NCBI GenBank assembly: GCA_007132685.1
Contig: SLOC01000022.1
Span: 1-27,014, forward strand
Length of the DNA: 27,014 nt
Origin: Candidatus Saccharimonadota bacterium
GTDB taxonomy: Bacteria > Patescibacteriota > Saccharimonadia > Saccharimonadales > SLHW01
Reading direction: 5' to 3'
Each line of letters opens with the position of its first letter. Positions within the stretch are counted from its first letter, which is position 1. Shown piece by piece: positions 6,697-14,191 of this stretch. The notes below the pieces were generated by a model. It was given only the letters and a program-made list of their open reading frames with translations. It had not been told where the DNA came from and ran no database searches. The translations under genes were made by a program, and so were the position numbers.

Positions 6697-8667
6697 CTAG
6701 CGTTTGTCTTTTAGTTCCTCTATAAGGTCTCGCAGTTCGGCCGCTTTTTCAAATTCCAGGTTTTTTGCAGCTAAGTCCATCTGCCTTGTTAGCTGCTTGA
6801 GCACGCTTGGCAGCTCATCCTTGGGTACTTTCTTGATGTCTTTCCTCAGTGACTTTGTCTGCTCGCTTTGGTGTTCGCGGTCATGAAGCTTATCTGCAAC
6901 CGCCTTCGAAATGCTCGTAGGTGTTATCCCGTGTTCTTTGTTATGCTCCTCTTGGATTTTTCGACGACGATTGGTCTCCGTGATAGCTCGCTGCATGCTG
7001 CCAGTTTTATTTTCGGCGTACATGATGACTCGTCCGTCCTGGTGTCGTGCCGCTCGACCAATGGTCTGAATCAGTGCCTGTTCGCTGCGCAAGAAGCCTT
7101 CTTTGTCCGCGTCAAGAATGGCAACCAAGCTTACTTCCGGCAAATCCAAACCTTCTCGTAAGAGATTAATTCCGACTACAACATCGTAAGTGCCAAGACG
7201 TAAATCACGCAATATGTCAGTCCGGTCGAGCGTCTCGATATCGCTGTGAAGATAGGTAACTTTGATGTCGAGCTCTGTAAGGTATTCCGTCAGATCTTCG
7301 GCCATGCGCTTGGTCAGTGTTGTCACGAGTACGCGCTCGCCTTTTTGGACTGTCTCACGAATCTCTGCGATTAAATCATCGACCTGCCCGTCTACCGGCC
7401 GGACAATAATTTCAGGATCTAACAAGCCGGTTGGCCGAATGATTTGTTCCACCGGCTCCGGGCTCCGCTCCAACTCGTATTCGGCTGGTGTCGCACTGAC
7501 GTATACAGCTTGATTGACGTGTTTTTCAAACTCACTAAAAGTAAGCGGCCTATTATCAAGCGCGCTCGGTAGGCGAAAACCGTGCTCAACGAGCACTTCT
7601 TTGCGAGCACGATCACCGTTGTACATGCCGCGGATTTGCGGGATTGTCATGTGCGATTCATCGATAAACAGCAGATAATCATCGGGGAAATAATCCAGCA
7701 GCGTCGCTGGTTGTTCGCCTGGCTCTCGATTAGTTAGATAGCGGCTATAATTCTCGATGCCTTTGACAAAGCCGGTCTCTTCAAGCATCTCCAAGTCAAA
7801 TCGCGTTCGCTGCTCGATTCTCTGAGCTTCGAGCAACATGTTGTTACTGCGAAAATAGGTTAATTGCTCCTCAAGCTCCTGCTCTATCTTGCCCAGTGCT
7901 TGACGGAGCTTTTGCTCCGGCGTCACGTAGTGGCTCCCGGGAAATATCGCCACCTGTTCTTGGCGGGCTATCACTTCTCCGGTGAGTGGATTAATCTTGG
8001 TAATCTGGTCCACCTCATCACCAAATAACTCAATCCGATATGCGACCTCTTCTCCGGCCGGAAATATATCGATAACGTCACCACGCACACGGAATATACC
8101 ACGGGCAAAATCTACATCATTACGAGCGTATTGAATATCAGTAAGTTGGCGCAGGAGTTTATCGCGGACGCGTCGTTCGCCGACCTTTATCCGTACCGCC
8201 ATACTGTCATAGTCCTCCACAGACCCGATACCATATATACAACTTACGCTGGCGACGATTATGACATCTTTCCTGCTTAGCAATGCGTCAGTTGACGCGT
8301 GCCTTAGCCTATCAATCTCTTCATTAATCTGGCTATCTTTTTCAATGTATGTATCCGAGCGCGGTATATAGGCCTCGGGCTGATAGTAGTCAAAATAGCT
8401 CACGAAATAATGTACTGCGTTATCCGGGAAGAACGCCTTAAACTCACCGTACAGTTGAGCTGCCAGTGTTTTGTTATGACTTAATACCAAGGTGGGGCGT
8501 TGCTCCCTGGCAATAACATTCGCCATGGTAAAGGTCTTGCCAGAACCAGTAACGCCCAGAAGCACCTGATGTTTTTGCTTGCCTCGAAGGCGGGCGACCA
8601 AAGAGTCGACTGCCTTGGGCTGATCTCCGGCTAGCTGATATTGGGATAAAAGTGAAAAATCTTGCAT
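6697..8667 (-). CDS. uvrB: UvrABC excision nuclease subunit B
   Basis: UvrB verifies damage and recruits UvrC in nucleotide excision repair. The 656-aa protein has Walker A GVTGSGKT (residues 38-45), the damage-binding beta-hairpin region YFDYYQPEAYIPRSDTYIEK, the LLFIDESHMT Walker B-like box, helicase motifs YLHSDIETLDR, GINLLREGLDLPEVSLVAI and QTIGRAARH, and a C-terminal UVR domain (LEFEKAAELRDLIEEL) for UvrC binding. It appears complete. There is no Shine-Dalgarno; a promoter ends eight bases before the ATG. No SOS-type box was recognised. Confidence 0.97.
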   Translation of the reverse strand: MQDFSLLSQYQLAGDQPKAVDSLVARLRGKQKHQVLLGVTGSGKTFTMANVIAREQRPTLVLSHNKTLAAQLYGEFKAFFPDNAVHYFVSYFDYYQPEAYIPRSDTYIEKDSQINEEIDRLRHASTDALLSRKDVIIVASVSCIYGIGSVEDYDSMAVRIKVGERRVRDKLLRQLTDIQYARNDVDFARGIFRVRGDVIDIFPAGEEVAYRIELFGDEVDQITKINPLTGEVIARQEQVAIFPGSHYVTPEQKLRQALGKIEQELEEQLTYFRSNNMLLEAQRIEQRTRFDLEMLEETGFVKGIENYSRYLTNREPGEQPATLLDYFPDDYLLFIDESHMTIPQIRGMYNGDRARKEVLVEHGFRLPSALDNRPLTFSEFEKHVNQAVYVSATPAEYELERSPEPVEQIIRPTGLLDPEIIVRPVDGQVDDLIAEIRETVQKGERVLVTTLTKRMAEDLTEYLTELDIKVTYLHSDIETLDRTDILRDLRLGTYDVVVGINLLREGLDLPEVSLVAILDADKEGFLRSEQALIQTIGRAARHQDGRVIMYAENKTGSMQRAITETNRRRKIQEEHNKEHGITPTSISKAVADKLHDREHQSEQTKSLRKDIKKVPKDELPSVLKQLTRQMDLAAKNLEFEKAAELRDLIEELKDKR

Positions 8668-8675
8668 GTGATGTA

Positions 8676-8703
8676 GTTATATATCCTGTGTTAGGCGTGT
8701 CAG
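8676..8703 (-). promoter_or_regulatory. uvrB promoter, near-leaderless
   Basis: CTGACA (8698-8703) as -35, a 16-bp spacer, then TATAAC (8676-8681) as -10. The ATG at 8667 follows after eight bases without an AGG-type site, so the predicted leader is about two bases. This is one of the few promoters here in which both boxes are good. Confidence 0.6.
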
Positions 8704-8716
8704 TGAGTATAGCTGA

Positions 8717-8920
8717 TTACGGCTTGTCATACGCCTGATTGGGTGAAACACATTTTTCTTGACCCTTGCTTGTTATGATTGGATGCCCAGCTTCAACGCA
8801 AGACGCATAATCATGTACCTCTGCCTGAACAAGAGCTCGTAGGAGCATAACACCTGAGAGAAGTAGTCCAATGACTACCATCCCTACAAACAATTTCACG
8901 ACTGGATCTTTTCGCTTCAT
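8717..8920 (-). CDS. Tiny membrane-anchored or secreted protein with two-cysteine motif
   Basis: A 67-aa protein. Lys/Arg-rich residues 1-9 are followed by a hydrophobic helix at about 10-28 (uncleaved signal anchor or signal peptide). The outward-facing tail contains SCVEAGHPIITSKGQEKCV. This CxxAG(N/H)P...C pattern recurs, from memory, in short extracytoplasmic modules of Patescibacteria and the DUF333 group; the two cysteines may pair. The role is unknown. It lies between uvrB and a larger lineage-specific gene and seems to have its own leaderless promoter. Confidence 0.7.
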   Translation of the reverse strand: MKRKDPVVKLFVGMVVIGLLLSGVMLLRALVQAEVHDYASCVEAGHPIITSKGQEKCVSPNQAYDKP

Positions 8921-8925
8921 AGCAA

Positions 8926-8939
8926 ACTATAGTGTATCA
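8926..8939 (-). promoter_or_regulatory. Putative leaderless promoter for the 67-aa gene
   Basis: Two overlapping -10 candidates on the minus strand: TATAGT (8926-8931), five bases before the ATG, and TGA-TACACT (8931-8939), an extended form ten bases before it. Both overlap the end of the upstream gene. No -35 and no Shine-Dalgarno were found. Confidence 0.4.
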
Positions 8940-10198
8940 GAAGTAAGCGGCGCATTATGGATCTGGTCATCAAACTCGAACTCTTGTCCGGCTAATTGTC
9001 GCAAGACAATCGAGCGCACAGTATTGCTGCCAAGGTAGCGCATAACCATCTCATCCCACAGACTGGAGCGCATATTTATCGCAATCCGCTGATCGACAGA
9101 GAGCTCATTAGACGAGTTAATAATTGCATCGAGTAAGTTAAACGAGACTGGCTTATCGCTCCCCTTAAAAAACCCACCGACATATTCATTACCGTGCCAA
9201 AACTGAAATGCTGGCTCGATATTTGCGAGCGTCTTTTCTACTTTACGCAAGGCGAAGTCTTCAACAGTAAGGTGAGGTACGAAAACTTCTGGAGGCTCAC
9301 TTGATTCACTGCCCCCTGCAAAAAACCCATGTACCACTCGCCAATGCACGCTGTCACCTCCAATGTCAGCCTGCATATTCCCTTTGTGAGTGACCGCATT
9401 AGTTATATGCTGTCCAAACTGTTCGTTCACCTGCTGCAATTTAAAAAATGATCCGAACATTCTAATTTCATTTATAGCAAGCAAGGTAAGCACAAACACG
9501 GTAATTGCAGTATTCGGCCACTGCTTTTTTGGCAAGGGAAGCACGATTACAGCGCCAAGTTCCTCTACGCTGAGTACGTTTGATTGGAGCTTTTTGCTCA
9601 TGGTTACGCCTAACTTATTCCAATAGCGAGACGTTGGGTGGTGCACTTCGATTGCGCGCTCCTCGAAATCAATAGGCCGCAGTTTTTCATATTGCTTGTA
9701 GTACTGCTTGTGCCACGTTTTGCCCTCCATATGTTTGGCTACACCTAAAACGTGAGCTATCGGTTCTCGCTTAAGCATAGAGTCGATTGAACGGTAGCCT
9801 AGCTGTTTCATTGACCGCTTGGGCGGCACCGTTTTGAGCATCTTCTTGATTACGCTGGCTTTAGCTAAGCATGTCGTGCGGGGATAGTGCAGCTTATGTA
9901 TATAGCGCGTTACGGCTTCGACAATTTTGTTTGGGTCGTCATCATCAACGCCGATATGCTCGATAAAAAACTGATTGTGTAGCTTTAGTAGGTGGTTTGT
10001 GGCAGCGTACACCTCATCAGCCGTGCTGTCGTTGGGATCAAGACCCAGCGAACGAACCACCATATGAGTCTTGCCGATTATTTCAGCACTCATACGAACA
10101 TCATACCCAGGGTTACCTGACATCCGTTCCAGCTTTTTCAGCGGTGACTGGATGTCACTTGCAGACATGTTAAGAAGCGAATGAAGATGGGCTGACAC
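8927..10198 (-). CDS. Lineage-specific 423-aa protein with one membrane segment, unknown function
   Basis: I do not recognise a family. The N-terminal half is soluble, basic and helical, with HxH and paired aromatic residues (WHKQYYKQYEKL). A single hydrophobic segment lies near residues 228-247 (NTAITVFVLTLLAINEI). The C-terminal half includes a glycine/serine loop (FFAGGSESSEPPEVF), FWHGNEYVGGFFKGSDK and an acidic tail. The chosen start is GTG at 10196-10198, immediately after an upstream in-frame TAA; ATG at codon 11 is the alternative, and neither has a good ribosome-binding site. A strong site does sit upstream at a separate ATG (see the leader at 10202-10228). The ORF is long, uninterrupted and has codon use like its neighbours, so it is probably real. 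Confidence 0.72.
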   Translation of the reverse strand: MSAHLHSLLNMSASDIQSPLKKLERMSGNPGYDVRMSAEIIGKTHMVVRSLGLDPNDSTADEVYAATNHLLKLHNQFFIEHIGVDDDDPNKIVEAVTRYIHKLHYPRTTCLAKASVIKKMLKTVPPKRSMKQLGYRSIDSMLKREPIAHVLGVAKHMEGKTWHKQYYKQYEKLRPIDFEERAIEVHHPTSRYWNKLGVTMSKKLQSNVLSVEELGAVIVLPLPKKQWPNTAITVFVLTLLAINEIRMFGSFFKLQQVNEQFGQHITNAVTHKGNMQADIGGDSVHWRVVHGFFAGGSESSEPPEVFVPHLTVEDFALRKVEKTLANIEPAFQFWHGNEYVGGFFKGSDKPVSFNLLDAIINSSNELSVDQRIAINMRSSLWDEMVMRYLGSNTVRSIVLRQLAGQEFEFDDQIHNAPLTSDTL

Positions 10199-10201
10199 TG
10201 T

Positions 10202-10228
10202 TTACGCTCGCTTTCTCGTATGTTTCAT
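10202..10228 (-). CDS. Eight-codon leader ORF (or 5' end interrupted by TAA) before the 423-aa gene
   Basis: ATG at 10226-10228 follows GAGGGG with four to five bases spacing, the best translation start in this region. It encodes MKHTRKRA and stops at TAA (10202-10204). The frame is the same as the 423-aa gene, whose GTG begins one codon after the TAA. It may be a basic leader peptide that feeds re-initiation at the GTG, or the true N-terminus carrying a nonsense codon. Confidence 0.45.
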   Translation of the reverse strand: MKHTRKRA

Positions 10229-10298
10229 ATCCCCTCACACTTTGGCTATAGTTGCGCCTCTACATGTAGCGCGTACCTTGCGGTACTTTCGTTTTTTT

Positions 10299-11297
10299 CT
10301 AGAACGGCTCTGGTCGATACCAGTCTGGTGAATGCTCCAGAAACTCCTCTAGCTTCTCCTGTGTCAATAAACCGTCCTGTGCGCCAACATGCTGCACGAC
10401 ATTCATCGAGTTGATTGGCGCCCACTGAAGCGCTCCCTCTAAGTTGTTACCCTTAACGAGTGCTGCGACAAACGTCGAAGCAAAAGCATCGCCAGCACCG
10501 GTCCGCTCTTTAGGTGGCGCAGGGTCTGGGTAGAGCGGCATTTTGAGTCGATTATCACCATCACTCGCATAGGCACCATCCGGGCCATCAGTGATAACAA
10601 CAATCTGGCAACCATAGGAGTGGAATCGATTCATCAAATCATGCAGATCATCATAATTGCCACCTGACACTTCGACCGCTTCCTCGCGGTTCAAAATGAG
10701 TACATTGGTGTGCTGGTAAATTCGCTGCAAGCGATCAACTCCCGCCTTCATCTGAAACGTACCCGGTTGAAAGGCAAGATTTACGTCAGGATGCTCATCA
10801 AGCCAGTCTGCAAGCTCATCGTGAAAATCGATTGCGTCCTCGCTGATGGAGCTAAAGTAAAGCCACCCAGGGATTTCTTTTGGCTTTAGCTTGGGCCAGT
10901 GATAGTCATATTCTTCGTGCTTAATCAAGATGGTACGCTCTTCTTTGTACCACAGCACATAATGATAGTTACTGGATTTATCCGGATTGATATGTACCAA
11001 GCGGGAATCGACTCCCTCTTTGTGTAGCTTCTCTATGATGTCTCTTCCGGCCTGATCGCCACCAACATTTGATTGTAGACCGCTATTAACACCAAGTCGT
11101 GCGAAGCTCACCGATGCGTTTGAAGCATTGCCGACCGCAATCTTTTCTTCGACGTGATCGAATGGCAGCTTGCTGCCGTATTGCATCGCAATCCATTTAC
11201 CGTGATCGTTATCGTATACATGCGCTTGGTCATCGAACAATTTAATAAACGCGTCGGTTACAACATCGCCTACGCAAAGTACTTCAAGTTCTTTCAT
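10299..11297 (-). CDS. PfkB-family carbohydrate kinase
   Basis: A 332-aa sugar kinase of the ribokinase/PfkB fold that transfers ATP phosphate to a sugar hydroxyl. Visible are the N-terminal VGDVVTDAF, the substrate lid and binding region AVGNASNASVSFARLG with N..GGDQAGRDI, NREEAVEVSGG, VVITDGPDGA and the signature RTGAGDAFAST with the catalytic Asp and anion hole. A roughly 25-residue insertion after the first strand (around DNDHGKW) is unlike textbook ribokinase. The substrate is not determinable. Its position 46 bp downstream of the aldolase gene makes fructose-6-phosphate or another sugar phosphate worth testing. ATG has GGTGGGAG seven bases upstream. Adenosine or other nucleoside kinase is less likely in this context. 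Confidence 0.85.
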   Translation of the reverse strand: MKELEVLCVGDVVTDAFIKLFDDQAHVYDNDHGKWIAMQYGSKLPFDHVEEKIAVGNASNASVSFARLGVNSGLQSNVGGDQAGRDIIEKLHKEGVDSRLVHINPDKSSNYHYVLWYKEERTILIKHEEYDYHWPKLKPKEIPGWLYFSSISEDAIDFHDELADWLDEHPDVNLAFQPGTFQMKAGVDRLQRIYQHTNVLILNREEAVEVSGGNYDDLHDLMNRFHSYGCQIVVITDGPDGAYASDGDNRLKMPLYPDPAPPKERTGAGDAFASTFVAALVKGNNLEGALQWAPINSMNVVQHVGAQDGLLTQEKLEEFLEHSPDWYRPEPF

Positions 11298-11343
11298 TTG
11301 TTTTCTCCCACCTTTATCTTCATATATCGTTTATGCTTTTAGT

Positions 11344-12261
11344 CTAACATGCTTTCTTGGCTTTGCCAGCACTGTTGAAGAGGTCAATCTTCTTTTCGAC
11401 CACCTCTTGTACTGCGTTTATTACTTGATCCATCAATTTGATAACAGCGTATTCGGTCGGATTTTCCTTGAGCACCTTCTCTAGTGTTTTCCTGTACGCG
11501 TAGCGCATATCAGAGTTGATGTTCACTTTGCTTACTCCTATTTTAACTGCGTCGAGGAAGTAGTGGCCAGGGGTACCGCTACCGCCATGCAGGCTGATGT
11601 TGCAGTCTATGGCGTCACGAATTGCCTGGAGTAAGTCGAGATCAAGCTTCTTAGGTACAGGATATTTCCCGTGTAAATTGCCGACAGCAGCCGCGAAAGT
11701 ATCAATACCAGTCGCTTCTACGAAAGCAGCTGCACCTTCTGGAGTGCTAAACGTTTTCTTTATTTCCTCGTAGTCGATTGCTTCTTCGTGAACGTTCGAC
11801 GAACCAGCAAAATAGTGCGGCTCACTCTCTACTAAGGCACCAGTCAGCTTGGCGTAGTCGACGATTTTTTGTGTACCTTCGATAATCTCCTCATCGCTCG
11901 CATCTTTGTTGCCCTGAGAGATGTCGATATGTATAAATTCGAAGCCAGCCTCTATGCCCTGTATGGCTGCCTCGATGGTTGGGCTGTGATCCAGGTTGAT
12001 ATACATCTCGATATCGAACTCTTGCTTGTAGTTGTCTACCATGTCGCGGACATTGTGCACGCCAATCGCATCGACTTCACTCTGGCTTACCTCTACCATG
12101 ACCGGGGAGTTCTTGTTTTGAGCGGCTCGCGCTATCGCAACCAAAGTTTCCTGGTTGTCGATATTAAACGCACCGATGGCGAATTTTTCAGCTTTGGCGC
12201 GCTCCATAGCCTCTCTGGCTAGAGCGCAATTTTGTCTCATTTGCTCTAATGTTTGTGGCAT
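11344..12261 (-). CDS. fba: Class II fructose-bisphosphate aldolase
   Basis: A zinc-dependent aldolase interconverting fructose-1,6-bisphosphate with dihydroxyacetone phosphate and glyceraldehyde-3-phosphate. The 305-aa protein shows NLDHS (Asp91, His92), ESEPHYF (Glu145 or Glu147), GNLHGKY (His197) and LHGGSG (His225), which fit the catalytic Asp and metal ligands of the class II fold; VSKVNINSDMR binds phosphate. The usual ExG..G(G)xEDG loop is replaced by ESEPHYFAGSS, so it belongs to a divergent subgroup; a tagatose-bisphosphate aldolase role cannot be excluded. It starts a unit with the PfkB kinase. The ATG has no ribosome-binding site, and a -10 box lies eight bases upstream. Confidence 0.88.
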   Translation of the reverse strand: MPQTLEQMRQNCALAREAMERAKAEKFAIGAFNIDNQETLVAIARAAQNKNSPVMVEVSQSEVDAIGVHNVRDMVDNYKQEFDIEMYINLDHSPTIEAAIQGIEAGFEFIHIDISQGNKDASDEEIIEGTQKIVDYAKLTGALVESEPHYFAGSSNVHEEAIDYEEIKKTFSTPEGAAAFVEATGIDTFAAAVGNLHGKYPVPKKLDLDLLQAIRDAIDCNISLHGGSGTPGHYFLDAVKIGVSKVNINSDMRYAYRKTLEKVLKENPTEYAVIKLMDQVINAVQEVVEKKIDLFNSAGKAKKAC

Positions 12262-12269
12262 ATAAGACC

Positions 12270-12275
12270 AGTATA
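12270..12275 (-). promoter_or_regulatory. fba -10 box, leaderless
   Basis: TATACT on the minus strand, eight bases before the fba ATG, preceded by a T-rich run. No AGG-type ribosome site lies between, so the leader would be one to two bases. The -35 position reads TTTTAA, which is weak, so activation by a factor bound just upstream is conceivable. Confidence 0.5.
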
Positions 12276-12304
12276 CAAAAAACGCTCATGCTTTAAAACA
12301 GTAA

Positions 12305-12328
12305 AATTACTTGACGCGTCAAGTAATT
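12305..12328. promoter_or_regulatory. 24-bp perfect palindromic operator upstream of fba
   Basis: A perfect 12+12 palindrome with half-site AATTACTTGACG and no spacer; the core is CTTGACGCGTCAAG. The same core recurs at 26784-26797 and, with one mismatch, at 26850-26863, which supports a shared DNA-binding dimer. The centre lies about 53 bp upstream of the predicted fba start. The element also follows tktC by 21 bp, so a terminator role was considered. The size and symmetry suit MarR-type or similar winged-helix dimers, but no regulator gene is in the window. Confidence 0.7.
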
Positions 12329-12349
12329 AATCATTGTCCTGTTTTAGAT

Positions 12350-13318
12350 TTACTCTACAAGTTCGTGTGCAGCCATTGAAATGTGCTTAGCGGTCAGGCC
12401 GAAATGTTCCAAAAGTGCGTTTGGGTCGCCGGATTCACCAAAGCGATCACGCATACCAATCCGCTTCATCTTAACTGGTTGATGTTCTGCTAATAATTCT
12501 GCGATTGCACTACCAAAGCCTGCCGCAATCTGCGCCTCTTCTGCGGTGATAGCACATCCTGTCTTTTCAACGCTACCTAAAATCGTCGCTGCGTCTAGCG
12601 GCTTGATTGTGGGCACATGGACTACCTCGGCATCAATGCCATCCTTATATAGCGAGTCGGCTGCCTTTAGTGCATGGTAGGTCATCGTTCCGGTTGTGAT
12701 AATCGATATGTCCTTGCCTGGAGATAAAACGTAGGCCTTGCCAATCTCAAATGGTGTTTTGTCGGTTGTAAAAATTGGTGTTTTTTCACGAGCAAGCCGA
12801 ATATAGCAAGGATTTTTCTTGTCCTTTGCCATGGCAATGGTTGCCTTCTCAGCCTCGACACTGTCACCTGGTGCGATAACCACCATGTGTGGCAATACCC
12901 GCATAAGAGCAATGTCTTCTAACATCTGGTGCGTGGCGCCATCTGGCCCGACGGATACTCCGGCATGCGACCCGACGATTTTAACCGGCTGTTCATTGAG
13001 GCAAATTGTAGTACGTATTTGTTCCCAGTTACGACCTGGACTAAATGCCGCGTAGCTACTGACGAAGGGAATTTTACCCATTGCTGCGAGGCCAGAACCT
13101 ACGGTTACGAGGTTCTGTTCAGCCACCCCGATTTGCACAAATCGCTTAGGGAATTCATCAGCAAATAGGCTCATTTGCGTAGAGCCAGTGAGGTCGGCGC
13201 ACGCTGCAACGATATTCTCATCGTCCTTGCCCGCCTGAAGTAGCCCGCGACCAAAACCTTTGCGAATCGGCTCTTCGTCTAGCTTCTCGTGAATGTCCTT
13301 TAAGTACATTTGTTTCAT
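12350..13318 (-). CDS. Transketolase, C-terminal subunit
   Basis: The pyrimidine-binding and C-terminal domains of a split transketolase, 322 aa. It pairs with the product of the upstream gene to move two-carbon units in the non-oxidative pentose phosphate pathway. Visible are ADLTGSTQM, the RFVQIGVAEQNLVTVGSGLA segment with the catalytic Glu (AEQN), the PFVSSYAAF stretch, GVSVGPDGATHQMLEDIALMR and the C-terminal ITAEEAQIAAGFGSAI. The ATG begins one base after the tktN stop, with GGGGAG in the end of that gene, so translation is coupled. Deoxyxylulose-phosphate synthase is excluded by the split architecture and the context. Confidence 0.93.
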   Translation of the reverse strand: MKQMYLKDIHEKLDEEPIRKGFGRGLLQAGKDDENIVAACADLTGSTQMSLFADEFPKRFVQIGVAEQNLVTVGSGLAAMGKIPFVSSYAAFSPGRNWEQIRTTICLNEQPVKIVGSHAGVSVGPDGATHQMLEDIALMRVLPHMVVIAPGDSVEAEKATIAMAKDKKNPCYIRLAREKTPIFTTDKTPFEIGKAYVLSPGKDISIITTGTMTYHALKAADSLYKDGIDAEVVHVPTIKPLDAATILGSVEKTGCAITAEEAQIAAGFGSAIAELLAEHQPVKMKRIGMRDRFGESGDPNALLEHFGLTAKHISMAAHELVE

Positions 13319-13319
13319 G

Positions 13320-14177
13320 CTACTCGTGCTCCCCTCTAATCTTGCCGCGCAGGGTACGTAGATCCTTGAGGGCTTCTTTGGCTTCCTCCCTGTTCGGTGG
13401 CGCGCCGTGCCAGTGAAAGTCGTACTCCATAAAGTCTACGCCTTTGCCAGGAACTGTGTGGGCAATAATCATGACTGGTTTTTCAACGATGGCACGGCTC
13501 ATGTTGAGCGCATCGATGACAGCCTCCATATTATTGCCGTCAATATCTAGGACAAACCATCCAAACGCCTCCCACTTCGCCTTGAGGTCTTCAAGCGGCA
13601 TGACATCTTCCGTCGGGCCGTCAATCTGAATATTGTTGCGGTCGATAATAGCGGTGATGTTATTGAGGTTGTATTTGTTGGCAAGCATAGCGCCTTCCCA
13701 AACGTTACCTTCGTTGATCTCTCCATCACCCATAACGACATAAATCCAACGATGCATCTCTTGATTCATGCGCATTGCCAGCGCCATACCGCATGCCTGA
13801 CTAAGTCCACAACCAAGCGGTCCACTCGTGTTCTCAAGTCCTGGTAACGCTGTACGCTCTGGGTGACCCTGCAGCCGCGAACCGAGCTGCCTAAGTGTCA
13901 TGAGTTCTTTTCGATCGAAATACCCAGCGTGTGCCATGGTAGCGTACTGCACTGGTACGCAGTGTCCATTACTCAGCAAAAAGATGTCTCGCTTATTCCA
14001 GTCCGGCTTTTTCGGGTCATGTTTGAGTACATCGAAATAAAGGGCAGTCAATATATCGGCAAGCCCAAGGGGACCCGCACTGTGACCGCTACCAGCCTTC
14101 TCGAGCATCTTAATAATATCTTCGCGAATATCAATCGCGATTTCTTCTAGTTCGGGAATGGTATATTTTTTCTTCAT
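13320..14177 (-). CDS. Transketolase, N-terminal subunit
   Basis: The thiamine-diphosphate-binding subunit of split transketolase, 285 aa. It shows GSGHSAGPLGLADILTALYF, LSNGHCVPVQYATMA, LGSRLQGHPE, TSGPLGCGLSQACGMALA and the ThDP/Mg motif beginning GDGEINEGNVWEGAM and ending IDRNNIQIDG. It lies between the epimerase-like gene (14-bp gap) and the C-terminal subunit (one-base gap), forming a compact pentose-phosphate operon. The Shine-Dalgarno is weak (AAAGAGA). Split transketolases are usual in archaea and many candidate-phylum bacteria. Confidence 0.94.
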   Translation of the reverse strand: MKKKYTIPELEEIAIDIREDIIKMLEKAGSGHSAGPLGLADILTALYFDVLKHDPKKPDWNKRDIFLLSNGHCVPVQYATMAHAGYFDRKELMTLRQLGSRLQGHPERTALPGLENTSGPLGCGLSQACGMALAMRMNQEMHRWIYVVMGDGEINEGNVWEGAMLANKYNLNNITAIIDRNNIQIDGPTEDVMPLEDLKAKWEAFGWFVLDIDGNNMEAVIDALNMSRAIVEKPVMIIAHTVPGKGVDFMEYDFHWHGAPPNREEAKEALKDLRTLRGKIRGEHE

Positions 14178-14191
14178 CGTCTGTCTCTTTG

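Noticed and set aside
8167..8174. GACGCGTC inside uvrB resembling the operator centre
   Set aside because: Only eight central bases match; the outer CTTGA/TCAAG arms are absent and it lies in coding sequence.
10273..10286. Hairpin GTACC-TTGC-GGTAC followed by a T-run on the plus strand, terminator-like
   Set aside because: No plus-strand gene ends nearby. On the minus strand, where pfkB ends, no T-run follows the stem, and the stem is only five pairs.
12305..12328. Reading the fba palindrome as a rho-independent terminator for tktC
   Set aside because: It is A/T-rich with no loop, the downstream T-run is broken, and the same core recurs twice in a different context, which fits an operator better.
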